The notes below the pieces were generated by a model. It was not told where the DNA came from and made no database searches. It was given only the letters and a program-made list of their open reading frames with translations. From Solirubrobacteraceae bacterium (GTDB lineage: Bacteria > Actinomycetota > Thermoleophilia > Solirubrobacterales > Solirubrobacteraceae), in the NCBI GenBank assembly GCA_016462625.1, contig JAEMSV010000168.1, forward strand, positions 1 through 6,396: a stretch of 6,396 nucleotides of DNA, given 5' to 3'. Of the stretch, positions 1-5,644 are shown piece after piece (the stretch's first letter is position 1; the number at the start of each line of letters is the position of its first letter). The position numbers were made by a program, and so were the translations under genes.

Positions 1-468
1 CCCACACCCGCCGCGACCCCGGCCGCGCCGCCCAAGCCCCCGACGGGCCTGCAGCGCGGCTCCCTGCTGCGCCGCGCGAACTTCATCGTCGCGCTGCGGC
101 AGCTGCGCAAGAAGGCCGGCGGCAAGCCGCGCAACGTCCGCGTCGAGGCGGCCCGCATCGACATCCAGCTGATCCTCAACGACGGGCGCATGCGCAGCGC
201 GCAGGCGAGCTGGGACGGCGAGGTGCGCATCTTCAGCACGACCGCCACGCCCATCGCCGGGCTGAAGGGCTACGCGTGGTCGAGGATCGATCGCAGCGCA
301 CCGCAGCGCATGGTCCGCAGCGCGACCGGCCGCGCCCGCAAGCCCGCCTCGGCCTTCAACTACGCGGTGCTGCTCGACCCCGACACCATCGGGTGGTCGG
401 CGTTCCTGAAGACCGGCCAGGCGTTCAACGCCGACGCGTCGGGGCATATCCGCCGCCAGATCAGCTGA
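1..468 (+). CDS. Unrecognised protein, C-terminal part (5' end outside window)
   Basis: The frame is open from the first base to a TGA at 466-468, giving 155 visible residues with no start, so the N-terminus lies upstream of the window. The visible part opens with a Pro/Ala-rich stretch (about 15 residues, linker-like). A basic segment follows (LLRRANFIVALRQLRKKAGG), then a compact region of alternating hydrophobic residues (VRVEAARIDIQLILNDG, EVRIFSTTATPIAGL) that suggests beta strands. It ends in FNYAVLLDPDTIGWSAFLKTG and the terminus HIRRQIS. I see no membrane segment, Cys cluster or catalytic motif in this part. The layout of linker plus small alpha/beta C-terminal domain could belong to a secreted or membrane-anchored actinobacterial protein whose anchor lies upstream, but this is inference. 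I do not recognise the family. An ATG at 190 lies inside the domain and is unlikely to be the start. Codon use matches the neighbours, so it is very probably a real gene. Confidence 0.7.
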   Translation, partial: PTPAATPAAPPKPPTGLQRGSLLRRANFIVALRQLRKKAGGKPRNVRVEAARIDIQLILNDGRMRSAQASWDGEVRIFSTTATPIAGLKGYAWSRIDRSAPQRMVRSATGRARKPASAFNYAVLLDPDTIGWSAFLKTGQAFNADASGHIRRQIS

Positions 469-488
469 CGTCCACCCTGCGAAAAGTG

Positions 489-516
489 GTTGCGAGCGCA
501 CCTACTTGGGTAAGCT
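489..516 (+). promoter_or_regulatory. Candidate promoter for the cyclopropane synthase gene
   Basis: TTGCGA at 489-494 (4 of 6 to TTGACA) and TAAGCT at 511-516 (3 of 6 to TATAAT, including the conserved first T, second A and last T) are separated by 16 bases. An initiation point 7 bases past the -10 element would be A523, the first base of the ATC codon proposed as the gene's start. That would make the transcript leaderless. This short stretch is also less GC-rich than its surroundings. The match is modest and rests on sequence inspection only. Confidence 0.3.
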
Positions 517-522
517 CGCGCC

Positions 523-1872
523 ATCGCCACGCGCTCGCACAGCGATCTCTCCGACACGACCCCGCTCACCGCGGCGAGGCCGGGGATCGCTGCGCCCGCG
601 ACGACCCGTCCGGTCGGCGTCGCCGCGAAGGTCGAGCGCCTGCTCGGTGACCTGAGCCCCGGCCTCGCCGCCCGGCCGTTCACGCTGCGGTTCTGGGACG
701 GCTCCCAGCTGCTGCCCACCGAAGACGACGGACAGCCGCCGCTGACGATCGTCATCGGCCGCGATGCGCTCGGCCACCTCCTGCACCGCCCGGACTCACT
801 CGGCCTGATCCGCGCGTGGATCACCGGCGCGATCGACCTCGAAGGCGACTTCGAGCAGGCGCTGCTGCTGCGCAACCGCTACGGCGGACTGACGATCGAT
901 CGCCGCACGAAGCTGCGCGCCCTCGGCCAGGCCGCCCGCATCGGCGGCTGGCGGCTGCTGCGCCGCCCTGCGATCCCCGAGTCCGAGGCGAAAGTCGGCG
1001 GCGGCCTGCATTCGCTGGGGCGCGACCGCGAGGCGATCACGTTCCACTACGACGTCTCGAATCGCTTCTACGAGATCCAGCTCGGCCCGTCCATGGTCTA
1101 CTCCTGCGCCGTCTTCGCCGATTCGGACGAGTCGCTCGAGGCCGCCCAGGAGCGCAAGCTCCACCGCATCTGCCAGAAGCTGCGACTCAAGGAGGGGGAG
1201 CGGCTGCTCGACATCGGCTGCGGCTGGGGCTCCCTCCTGATCCACGCCGCGCAGCACTACGGCGTGCAGGGCGTCGGCGTCACGATCTCCGACGCGCAGG
1301 CCGAGCTCGCCCGCGAGCGCATCCGCGACGCGGGCCTGGCCGACCGACTCGAGGTTCGCGTCGCCGACTACCGGACCGTCGACGACGGGCCGTACGACAA
1401 GGTCGTGAGCGTCGGGATGTCCGAGCACGTCGGCAGCGAGCAGATGGGGACCTACCTCGCCCAGCTGCGGCAACTCGTGCGGCCCGGCGGCCTCGTCCTG
1501 AACCACGCGATCGGCCGTCTGTACTCGAACGCCGGCGGCCCCGACAGCTTCACGTCGCGCTACGTGTTCCCCGACGGCGAGCTGCTGCGTCTCGGCGACC
1601 TCGTCGCGCGGATGGAGCACGCCGGGCTCGAGGTCCGCGACGTCGAGTCCCTGCGCGAGCACTACGCGCTGACCCTGCGGGCATGGCTGAAGAACATGGC
1701 GGCGCAGCGATCCGAGGTGATCGCCGCGATCGGCGAGCAGCGCGAACGGGTCTGGCGCGCGCACCACGCGGGGGCGGCTCAGGGCTTCGAGAGCGGCGGG
1801 ATCACGATCCACCAGGTGCTGATGGTGCGCCCCGACGAGGCGCACGAGCTCCCGCCGGTGCGGGCGCTCTGA
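523..1872 (+). CDS. Cyclopropane-fatty-acyl-phospholipid synthase family methyltransferase; non-standard or damaged start codon
   Basis: Enzymes of this family transfer a methylene group from S-adenosylmethionine to the double bond of an acyl chain in membrane phospholipids. The frame gives 449 residues counted from ATC at 523, close to the family's usual length. The N-terminal domain (about 35-150) has the pattern LRFWDGS...LIRAWITGAIDLEGDFE. The catalytic domain follows: FHYDVSNRFYEIQLGPSMVYSCAVF (174-198, with the conserved Cys195), the SAM site LLDIGCGWGS (228-237), GVGVTISDAQAELAR (250-264), VSVGMSEHVG (295-304), SFTSRYVFPDGELL (342-355), EHYALTLRAW (379-388) and the C-terminal AAQGFESGGITIHQVLM. 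There is no ATG, GTG or TTG in frame between the TAA at 511-513 and ATG 1093. Starting at 1093 would delete the N-terminal domain and the FHYDVSNRFY segment, so I place the start at ATC 523, possibly a changed ATG. No Shine-Dalgarno sequence is visible. The family call is firm; the start is uncertain, and the gene could be a pseudogene by start loss. The stop is one base from the convergent acr3 stop. Confidence 0.85.
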   Translation: MATRSHSDLSDTTPLTAARPGIAAPATTRPVGVAAKVERLLGDLSPGLAARPFTLRFWDGSQLLPTEDDGQPPLTIVIGRDALGHLLHRPDSLGLIRAWITGAIDLEGDFEQALLLRNRYGGLTIDRRTKLRALGQAARIGGWRLLRRPAIPESEAKVGGGLHSLGRDREAITFHYDVSNRFYEIQLGPSMVYSCAVFADSDESLEAAQERKLHRICQKLRLKEGERLLDIGCGWGSLLIHAAQHYGVQGVGVTISDAQAELARERIRDAGLADRLEVRVADYRTVDDGPYDKVVSVGMSEHVGSEQMGTYLAQLRQLVRPGGLVLNHAIGRLYSNAGGPDSFTSRYVFPDGELLRLGDLVARMEHAGLEVRDVESLREHYALTLRAWLKNMAAQRSEVIAAIGEQRERVWRAHHAGAAQGFESGGITIHQVLMVRPDEAHELPPVRAL

Positions 1873-1873
1873 G

Positions 1874-2932
1874 TCACGCCGGTTCTGCCGCGGCCCGCGG
1901 ATCCTCGCCGGTCCATCGCCGCCCAAGCCACAGCGCGACGTAGACCAGCCCGACAAGCACGGGTACCTCGATCAGCGGACCGACGACGCCCGCGAGGGCT
2001 TGCCCCGACGCCGCGCCGAAGACGCCGACCGCGACGGCGATCGCCAGCTCGAAGTTGTTCGACGCCGCGGTAAACGACAGCGACACGGTCCGGCCGTATC
2101 CCAGCCCGAGTGCCCGTCCCGCCCAGAACGCGGTGAAGAACATCACGAGGAAGTACACGAGGAGCGGCACGGAGATCAGGACGACATCGAGCGGACTGCT
2201 CGTGATCGCCTCGCCCTGGATGGCGAACAGCATCACGATCGTGAAGAGGAGCCCGTACAGCGCCCACGGGCCGATGCGGGGGAGGAACTCCTGCACGTAC
2301 CACGCCTCGCCCCGCCGCCGGATGCCGATGCGTCGGGTCAGGTACCCCGCCGCCAGCGGGATCCCGAGGAAGATCAGCACCGTGCGCGCAACCTCCCACA
2401 TCGAGACCTCGAAGCCCTGGGTGTCGAGGCCCAGCAGCCCGGGCAGCGCCGTGAGGTAGAACCAGCCGAGCAGCGAGTAGGCGACGATCTGGAACAGCGA
2501 GTTGATCGCGACGAGCAGCGCCGTCGCCTCGCCGTCCCCGCACGCGAGATCGCTCCAGATGAGCACCATCGCGATGCACCGTGCGAGCCCGACGATGATG
2601 AGCCCGGTCCGGTACTCGGGATGGTCGGCGAGGAAGATCCACGCGAGCGCGAACATCAGCAGGGGACCGATGACCCAGTTGAGGACGAGCGACGCCCAGA
2701 GCAGGCGGCGCTCACCGGTCAGCCGACCCAGCTCCTCGTACCGCACCTTCGCGAGGACCGGATACATCATGAGCAGCAGCCCGAGCGCGATGGGCAGAGA
2801 GACGGTGCCGATCCGCATGTCGTCCAGGGCGTCGTCGAATCCCGGGACGAGCGCGCCGAGCGCGAGTCCGGCCGCCATTGCGAGGCCGATCCAGAGCGGC
2901 AGCAGGCGGTCGAGCGTCGACAGGCGGCTCAT
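1874..2932 (-). CDS. acr3: Acr3 arsenite efflux permease
   Basis: Acr3 is an inner-membrane secondary transporter of the bile/arsenite/riboflavin (BART) superfamily that expels arsenite, normally driven by proton motive force. The protein is 352 residues, the usual size, with about ten hydrophobic segments. Diagnostic motifs are GLARCIAMVLIWSDLACGDG (115-134), holding the conserved thiolate Cys119, then LVAINSLFQIVAYSLLGWFY (140-160), and SFTAASNNFELAIAVAVG (286-303), holding Glu295. Their spacing of 176 residues equals that of the essential Cys129/Glu305 pair known from Alkaliphilus Acr3. I chose the ATG at 2930-2932 because [17 protein letters not shown] is a typical Acr3 N-terminus. A frame extension up to 3049 reads low-complexity Ala/Arg/Gly and overlaps arsJ. 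The ATG overlaps the arsJ stop as ATGA and no Shine-Dalgarno sequence precedes it, so translation probably depends on arsJ. It is the last gene of the ars operon and meets the cyclopropane synthase gene tail to tail. Confidence 0.96.
   Translation of the reverse strand: MSRLSTLDRLLPLWIGLAMAAGLALGALVPGFDDALDDMRIGTVSLPIALGLLLMMYPVLAKVRYEELGRLTGERRLLWASLVLNWVIGPLLMFALAWIFLADHPEYRTGLIIVGLARCIAMVLIWSDLACGDGEATALLVAINSLFQIVAYSLLGWFYLTALPGLLGLDTQGFEVSMWEVARTVLIFLGIPLAAGYLTRRIGIRRRGEAWYVQEFLPRIGPWALYGLLFTIVMLFAIQGEAITSSPLDVVLISVPLLVYFLVMFFTAFWAGRALGLGYGRTVSLSFTAASNNFELAIAVAVGVFGAASGQALAGVVGPLIEVPVLVGLVYVALWLGRRWTGEDPRAAAEPA
1888..1900. terminator. Possible GC hairpin just past the cyclopropane synthase stop
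   Basis: CCGCG (1888-1892), GCC loop, CGCGG (1896-1900) form a perfect 5-bp stem 15 bases after the stop of the + strand gene, within the last codons of acr3. No T-run follows on either side, so a classic intrinsic terminator is not supported. In DNA this GC-rich such short stems also occur by chance. Confidence 0.2.
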
Positions 2933-4149
2933 GCCGGCGACACGACCGACCGCCGGACTGGTGCGTGCGTGGGCAGCAGCCGAGAGAGCACCCCGGCCAG
3001 AAGCACGAAGACCACGGACGCCCAGAGGCAGGCCTCCAGCCCGTGCCACTGGTACAGCAGCCCCGACAGCACGGTGCCGAGCAGACGCCCGAACGCGTTG
3101 GCCATGTAATAGAAGCCGACGTTCATCGCGACCCGGTCGCCGTCGGCGTAGGCGAGGATCAGGTACGAGTGGACCGCGGAGTTCATCGCGAACACGACGC
3201 CGAACGCGATAAGCCCGGCCACGATCACGATGGTCGGCGTCACGCCCGCGGCCAGCGCGATCGCGATGCCCGCCGGGAACGCCGCAAGCGCGAACGCGAG
3301 CCAGGTGGCGGCGCCTCCATCAGGATCGCGCACGAACCGCGGGGCGGACGCCTGCACGATGCCGTAGCCGATCACCCACACGGCGAGGAACGCACCCACC
3401 TGCCAGAAGCTCCAATCCAGCACCGTGCGAAGGTAGACGGGGAGACCGACGACGAACCACACGTCGCGCGAGGCGAACAGAAACACCCGCGCCGCGGCGA
3501 GGACGTTCACCGCGCGGTTGTTCGAGAACATCTGGCGGAACTTGGCGGTGGCGTCGGGGCGGCCCAGCTCACCCCTCATGAGGACCAGCACGAGGATGAG
3601 CGCGCCGGCGACCAGACCGGCCAAGACGAGGAGCGCCGTGTCGAAGCTCGTCAGGGTGAGCAGCGCGCCACCGAGGAAGAAGCCGACGCCCTTCAGCGCG
3701 TTCTTCGAGCCCGTCAGGATCGCGACCCAGCGGTACAGCGTTCCCGGGGCATCCTCGGGCACGATGAGCTTGACCGCGCTCTTCGAGCTCATCTTCGTGA
3801 GGTCCTTGGCGATGCCGCTCAGCCCCTGGGACACCATCACGTACGGAACGACCAGCCAGGGATCGGGCGCGAGCGCGAGCATCCCGATCGCGGCCAGCTG
3901 CACCGACAGACCGCCCACCAGCGTGCTGCGCAGCCCGAACCGCGCCGCGACCCAGCCCCCGACGAGATTCGTGACGATGCCGAAGACCTCGTAGAAGAGG
4001 AACAGCATCGCGACCTCGATCGGCGAGTACTCCTGCTCGTAGAAGAAGAAGAGGACGAGCAGGCGCAGGGCCCCATCGGTGACCGTGTCGGCCCAGTACG
4101 CGCCGGTCACGATCGCGTAGTTGCGCAGGTCGCCCTGCTGCGCGCTCAC
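2929..4149 (-). CDS. arsJ: ArsJ, MFS exporter of 1-arseno-3-phosphoglycerate
   Basis: ArsJ exports the unstable organoarsenical 1-arseno-3-phosphoglycerate made by the GAPDH encoded just upstream; outside the cell it falls apart to arsenate, giving arsenate resistance without reduction. The protein is 406 residues, as expected for the family, with about 11-12 hydrophobic segments. Family-typical stretches are [27 protein letters not shown] (10-36), [22 protein letters not shown] (41-62), the MFS loop-2 type motif [17 protein letters not shown] (64-80) and [13 protein letters not shown] (115-127), followed by [18 protein letters not shown] chose the GTG at 4147-4149: it overlaps the GAPDH stop as GTGA and has a purine-rich GGGGGAGG ending 10 bases upstream (minus strand, around 4160-4167), a strong ribosome binding site. 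The open frame continues upstream to 4902, but that part is an off-frame reading of the GAPDH gene. The TGA overlaps the acr3 ATG. Confidence 0.96.
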   Translation of the reverse strand: MSAQQGDLRNYAIVTGAYWADTVTDGALRLLVLFFFYEQEYSPIEVAMLFLFYEVFGIVTNLVGGWVAARFGLRSTLVGGLSVQLAAIGMLALAPDPWLVVPYVMVSQGLSGIAKDLTKMSSKSAVKLIVPEDAPGTLYRWVAILTGSKNALKGVGFFLGGALLTLTSFDTALLVLAGLVAGALILVLVLMRGELGRPDATAKFRQMFSNNRAVNVLAAARVFLFASRDVWFVVGLPVYLRTVLDWSFWQVGAFLAVWVIGYGIVQASAPRFVRDPDGGAATWLAFALAAFPAGIAIALAAGVTPTIVIVAGLIAFGVVFAMNSAVHSYLILAYADGDRVAMNVGFYYMANAFGRLLGTVLSGLLYQWHGLEACLWASVVFVLLAGVLSRLLPTHAPVRRSVVSPA

Positions 4150-5153
4150 GGAGCCAGGGCCTCCCCCACGATGGCGGCCAGTTCGACGAGGCGGTTGGCG
4201 TAGCCCCATTCGTTGTCGTACCAGGCGAGCACCTTGACCTGGGTCCCGTCGATCACCATGGTCGAGGGGGCATCCACGATGCTGGACCGCGGATCGTTGA
4301 CGTAGTCGACCGAGACGAGCGGGCGTTCCTCGTACCCCAGGATCCCGGCGAGTCCGTCTTCCGCCGCGGTGCGCAGCAGACCGTTGACCTCCTCGGCGGT
4401 GGTGGGACGCGCGACGTCGAACACGCAGTCCGTCAACGACGCGTTGAGGAGCGGCACCCGGACCGCCAGCCCGTTCAGCTTGCCCTCCAGCTCGGGGAAG
4501 ATCAGGCCGATCGCCGTCGCACTGCCGGTGGTCGTCGGGATCAGCGACATCCCGGCCGCCCGCGCGCGGCGCAGGTCCTTGTGCGGCGCGTCGACGATCG
4601 TCTGTGTGTTGGTGAGGTCGTGCAGCGTCGTGATCGCGCCGCGTTCGATCCCGAGCCCTTCGTGCAGCACCTTGACGACCGGAGCCAGGCAGTTCGTCGT
4701 GCACGACGCGGCCGTCACGACGTCGAAGACGGCATCGTCGTAGCGGTCGTCGTTTACTCCGACGACGACGTTCAGCGCGCGGTCGTCCTTCACGGGCGCC
4801 GCGACGATGACCTTGCGCACACCGGCGGCGAAGTACGGCTGCAGGCTCTCGATCGTGCGGAACCTCCCCGTGCACTCGAGCACGATGTCGACGCCGTCCC
4901 ACGACACGTCACCCGGAGCCCCGTGGCTGCTGTGGGCGAGGCTCGTCCCCTCCACCGCGAGGATCTCGCCTTCACCGTGAACCTCGCGGTCCCAGCGGCC
5001 ATGCACGGAGTCGAACGTGAGCAGGTGGCCCGACGTCGCGGCGTCCCCATGGAGCTCGTTGACGCGACTGAACGTCAGGTCGTCCCGCCCCCACCCGGCG
5101 CGGAGGGCAAGCCGGCCCATGCGTCCGAAGCCGTTGATCGCGATCGTGGTCAT
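4146..5153 (-). CDS. ArsJ-associated glyceraldehyde-3-phosphate dehydrogenase
   Basis: This cytoplasmic enzyme oxidises glyceraldehyde 3-phosphate with NAD and, using arsenate instead of phosphate, makes 1-arseno-3-phosphoglycerate, the ArsJ substrate. It is 335 residues, normal for a GAPDH. The NAD fold carries NGFGRMGR (7-14). The catalytic motif is ASCTTNC with Cys151, and His178 lies in [21 protein letters not shown] (190-201), [10 protein letters not shown] (207-216), Arg232 in VRVP and the C-terminal [16 protein letters not shown] are family features. Compared with glycolytic enzymes, the usual HAYTNDQ reads HDLTNTQ and the usual TGAAKAV reads TGSATAI. These substitutions fall at or next to the known phosphate-binding residues and may reflect a specialised arsenate role (inference). 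The ATG at 5151-5153 begins [14 protein letters not shown], the expected N-terminus. It is the first gene of the operon with arsJ and acr3, divergent from arsR, and probably repressed by ArsR. Operon position, not sequence alone, separates it from the housekeeping GapA. Confidence 0.95.
   Translation of the reverse strand: MTTIAINGFGRMGRLALRAGWGRDDLTFSRVNELHGDAATSGHLLTFDSVHGRWDREVHGEGEILAVEGTSLAHSSHGAPGDVSWDGVDIVLECTGRFRTIESLQPYFAAGVRKVIVAAPVKDDRALNVVVGVNDDRYDDAVFDVVTAASCTTNCLAPVVKVLHEGLGIERGAITTLHDLTNTQTIVDAPHKDLRRARAAGMSLIPTTTGSATAIGLIFPELEGKLNGLAVRVPLLNASLTDCVFDVARPTTAEEVNGLLRTAAEDGLAGILGYEERPLVSVDYVNDPRSSIVDAPSTMVIDGTQVKVLAWYDNEWGYANRLVELAAIVGEALAP
4160..4167 (-). promoter_or_regulatory. 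Ribosome binding site for arsJ
   Basis: On the minus strand GGGGGAGG lies inside the last codons of the GAPDH gene, 10 bases before the arsJ GTG start. It is the only clear Shine-Dalgarno sequence seen in the arsenic cluster and supports the GTG start over the long upstream extension. By contrast, acr3, arsR and the GAPDH gene have no visible site. Confidence 0.6.
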
Positions 5154-5163
5154 CGTCCGGACG
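5154..5163. repeat. Perfect 10-bp palindrome before the GAPDH start
   Basis: CGTCCGGACG is its own reverse complement and directly abuts the GAPDH ATG on the minus strand. It occupies the place where a ribosome binding site would be expected, and none is present. It could be part of a regulatory site or a chance GC-rich palindrome. Confidence 0.35.
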
Positions 5164-5190
5164 GTATTCCATCGACGAACGTCGCTGCAA
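5163..5190 (-). promoter_or_regulatory. Candidate promoter of the GAPDH-arsJ-acr3 operon
   Basis: On the minus strand TTGCAG (5190-5185; 4 of 6 to TTGACA) and AATACC (5168-5163; a weak 3 of 6 match to TATAAT) are separated by 16 bases. The spacer is exactly the operator-like 16-mer described separately. Transcription from here would begin a few bases before, or at, the ATG at 5153, leaving little or no leader and fitting the absence of a Shine-Dalgarno sequence. The -10 match is poor, so the assignment is tentative. Confidence 0.3.
5169..5184. promoter_or_regulatory. Candidate ArsR operator 1
   Basis: CCATCGACGAACGTCG contains the inverted repeat CGACG-AA-CGTCG (5173-5184). It sits between the putative -35 and -10 elements of the GAPDH-arsJ-acr3 promoter, the usual place for an ArsR-family repressor to block polymerase. 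A near copy (13 of 16 identical) lies at 5245-5260 over the arsR start codon. Short C+G-rich dyads are common in this composition, so the copy and its location carry the argument more than the dyad itself. Confidence 0.45.
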
Positions 5191-5194
5191 TGGT

Positions 5195-5211
5195 CTTCAC
5201 GCGGACTTCAC
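5195..5211. repeat. Direct repeat CTTCAC spaced 11 bp in the ars intergenic region
   Basis: CTTCAC occurs at 5195-5200 and again at 5206-5211, a spacing of 11 bases or about one helical turn. The second copy overlaps TTCACA (5207-5212), which matches TTGACA at 5 of 6 positions and might be a -35 element for arsR, although no convincing -10 follows at the right distance. The repeat could be a second protein-binding site or chance. Confidence 0.25.
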
Positions 5212-5244
5212 AGCCTGGCCGGACTCCGCCACGTGTGCGACGAT

Positions 5245-5260
5245 CCATCGATGCCCGTCG
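5245..5260. promoter_or_regulatory. Candidate ArsR operator 2, overlapping the arsR start
   Basis: CCATCGATGCCCGTCG matches operator candidate 1 at 13 of 16 positions, in the same orientation, 76 bp away. It retains the half-sites as CGATG and CGTCG. It covers the arsR ATG at 5251, where bound repressor would hinder initiation or early elongation and so give autoregulation. Part of the similarity is constrained by coding sequence (Met-Pro-Val), so the evidence is weaker than for the upstream copy. Confidence 0.35.
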
Positions 5261-5610
5261 ATCTGGAGTTGGCCCCGAAGACCAAGCGCCCCAAGGGCGA
5301 GCCGTGCTGCGAGCCGATCGTCTATCCGGACGTCGAGCGGCCCGATGCCGTCCGCATGGCGGCACTCGCGAAGGCCCTCGGCGACCCGATCAGGCTTCAG
5401 CTCGTGGACGTCCTGCGCAAGCATGCCGGCCAGGTCTGCGTCTGCGAGCTCGTCCCCCTGTTCGACATCGCCCAGCCGACCCTGAGCCACCACCTCAAGA
5501 AGCTGCGCGAGGCCGGGATCGTCGACTCCGAGCGCCGCGGCCTCTGGGCCTACTACTACGTCGTCCCGGATGCACTGGCGCCGCTCGAGGCCTGGCTCGG
5601 AAACACCTGA
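5251..5610 (+). CDS. arsR: ArsR family arsenic-responsive repressor
   Basis: ArsR binds its operator as a dimer and releases it when As(III) binds Cys thiolates. The product is 119 residues, normal for the family. The winged helix-turn-helix covers roughly residues 36-105: ALAKALGDPIRLQLVDVL, then GQVCVCELVPLFDIAQPTLSHHLKKLREAGIVDSERRG with the recognition helix PTLSHHLKKL, then the wing ending in LWAYYYV. Cys63 and Cys65 form the CVC motif of the R773-type metal site. Cys19 and Cys20 give an extra N-terminal pair that recalls the Cys15/Cys16 pair of the Corynebacterium glutamicum ArsR. I chose ATG 5251 because the protein then has standard length. GTG at 5233 would add only six residues and is a possible alternative, while the much longer open frame back to 5017 runs antisense through the GAPDH gene. 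No Shine-Dalgarno sequence precedes 5251, suggesting a leaderless message. The gene is divergent from the GAPDH-arsJ-acr3 operon, its probable target. Confidence 0.94.
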   Translation: MPVDLELAPKTKRPKGEPCCEPIVYPDVERPDAVRMAALAKALGDPIRLQLVDVLRKHAGQVCVCELVPLFDIAQPTLSHHLKKLREAGIVDSERRGLWAYYYVVPDALAPLEAWLGNT

Positions 5611-5621
5611 CGCCCAGTCGG

Positions 5622-5644
5622 CTGCGGAGCTGAAGTCAGCGCAG
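5622..5644. terminator. Possible bidirectional hairpin between arsR and the BASS gene
   Basis: CTGCG (5622-5626) can pair with CGCAG (5640-5644), and after a three-base bulge CTG (5630-5632) can pair with CAG (5637-5639) around an AAGT loop, giving 8 base pairs. It lies across the 25-base gap between two convergent genes, where a shared terminator is expected. There is no T-run, and a competing stem (5618-5623 with 5628-5633) exists, so support is weak. Confidence 0.25.

Noticed and set aside
1093..1872. Cyclopropane synthase starting at ATG 1093
   Set aside because: It would cut off the N-terminal domain and the FHYDVSNRFY segment, which are clearly encoded in the same frame just upstream.
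816..1943. 375-residue + strand frame overlapping the cyclopropane synthase gene
   Set aside because: It is an Arg/Pro/Ala-rich off-frame reading of the same gene with no recognisable domain.
796..1956. 386-residue open frame on the minus strand opposite the cyclopropane synthase gene
   Set aside because: Its translation is low-complexity Arg/Ala/Asp/Val-rich with no motif, and it mirrors the strongly supported gene on the + strand; typical antisense artefact of GC3-rich coding DNA.
2933..3049. Upstream extension of acr3 by 39 residues
   Set aside because: The extension is Ala/Arg/Gly-rich without resemblance to Acr3 N-termini and overlaps arsJ; ATG 2932 overlaps the arsJ stop in the usual ATGA way.
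2000..3109. 369-residue + strand frame opposite acr3
   Set aside because: It has the same shadow composition and no motif, while Acr3 on the minus strand is unmistakable.
2878..4203. 441-residue + strand frame opposite arsJ
   Set aside because: The composition (runs of Arg, His, Glu, Asp, Gln) is that of an antisense shadow; the minus strand encodes ArsJ with clear family motifs.
4150..4902. Upstream extension of arsJ to an ATG at 4902
   Set aside because: The added 251 residues are an off-frame reading of the GAPDH gene. The GTG at 4149, with a ribosome site 10 bases before it, gives the family's normal N-terminus and length.
5017..5250. Long N-terminal extension of arsR
   Set aside because: It reads antisense through the GAPDH 5' end and would give a 197-residue ArsR, far longer than the family; ATG 5251 gives 119 residues.
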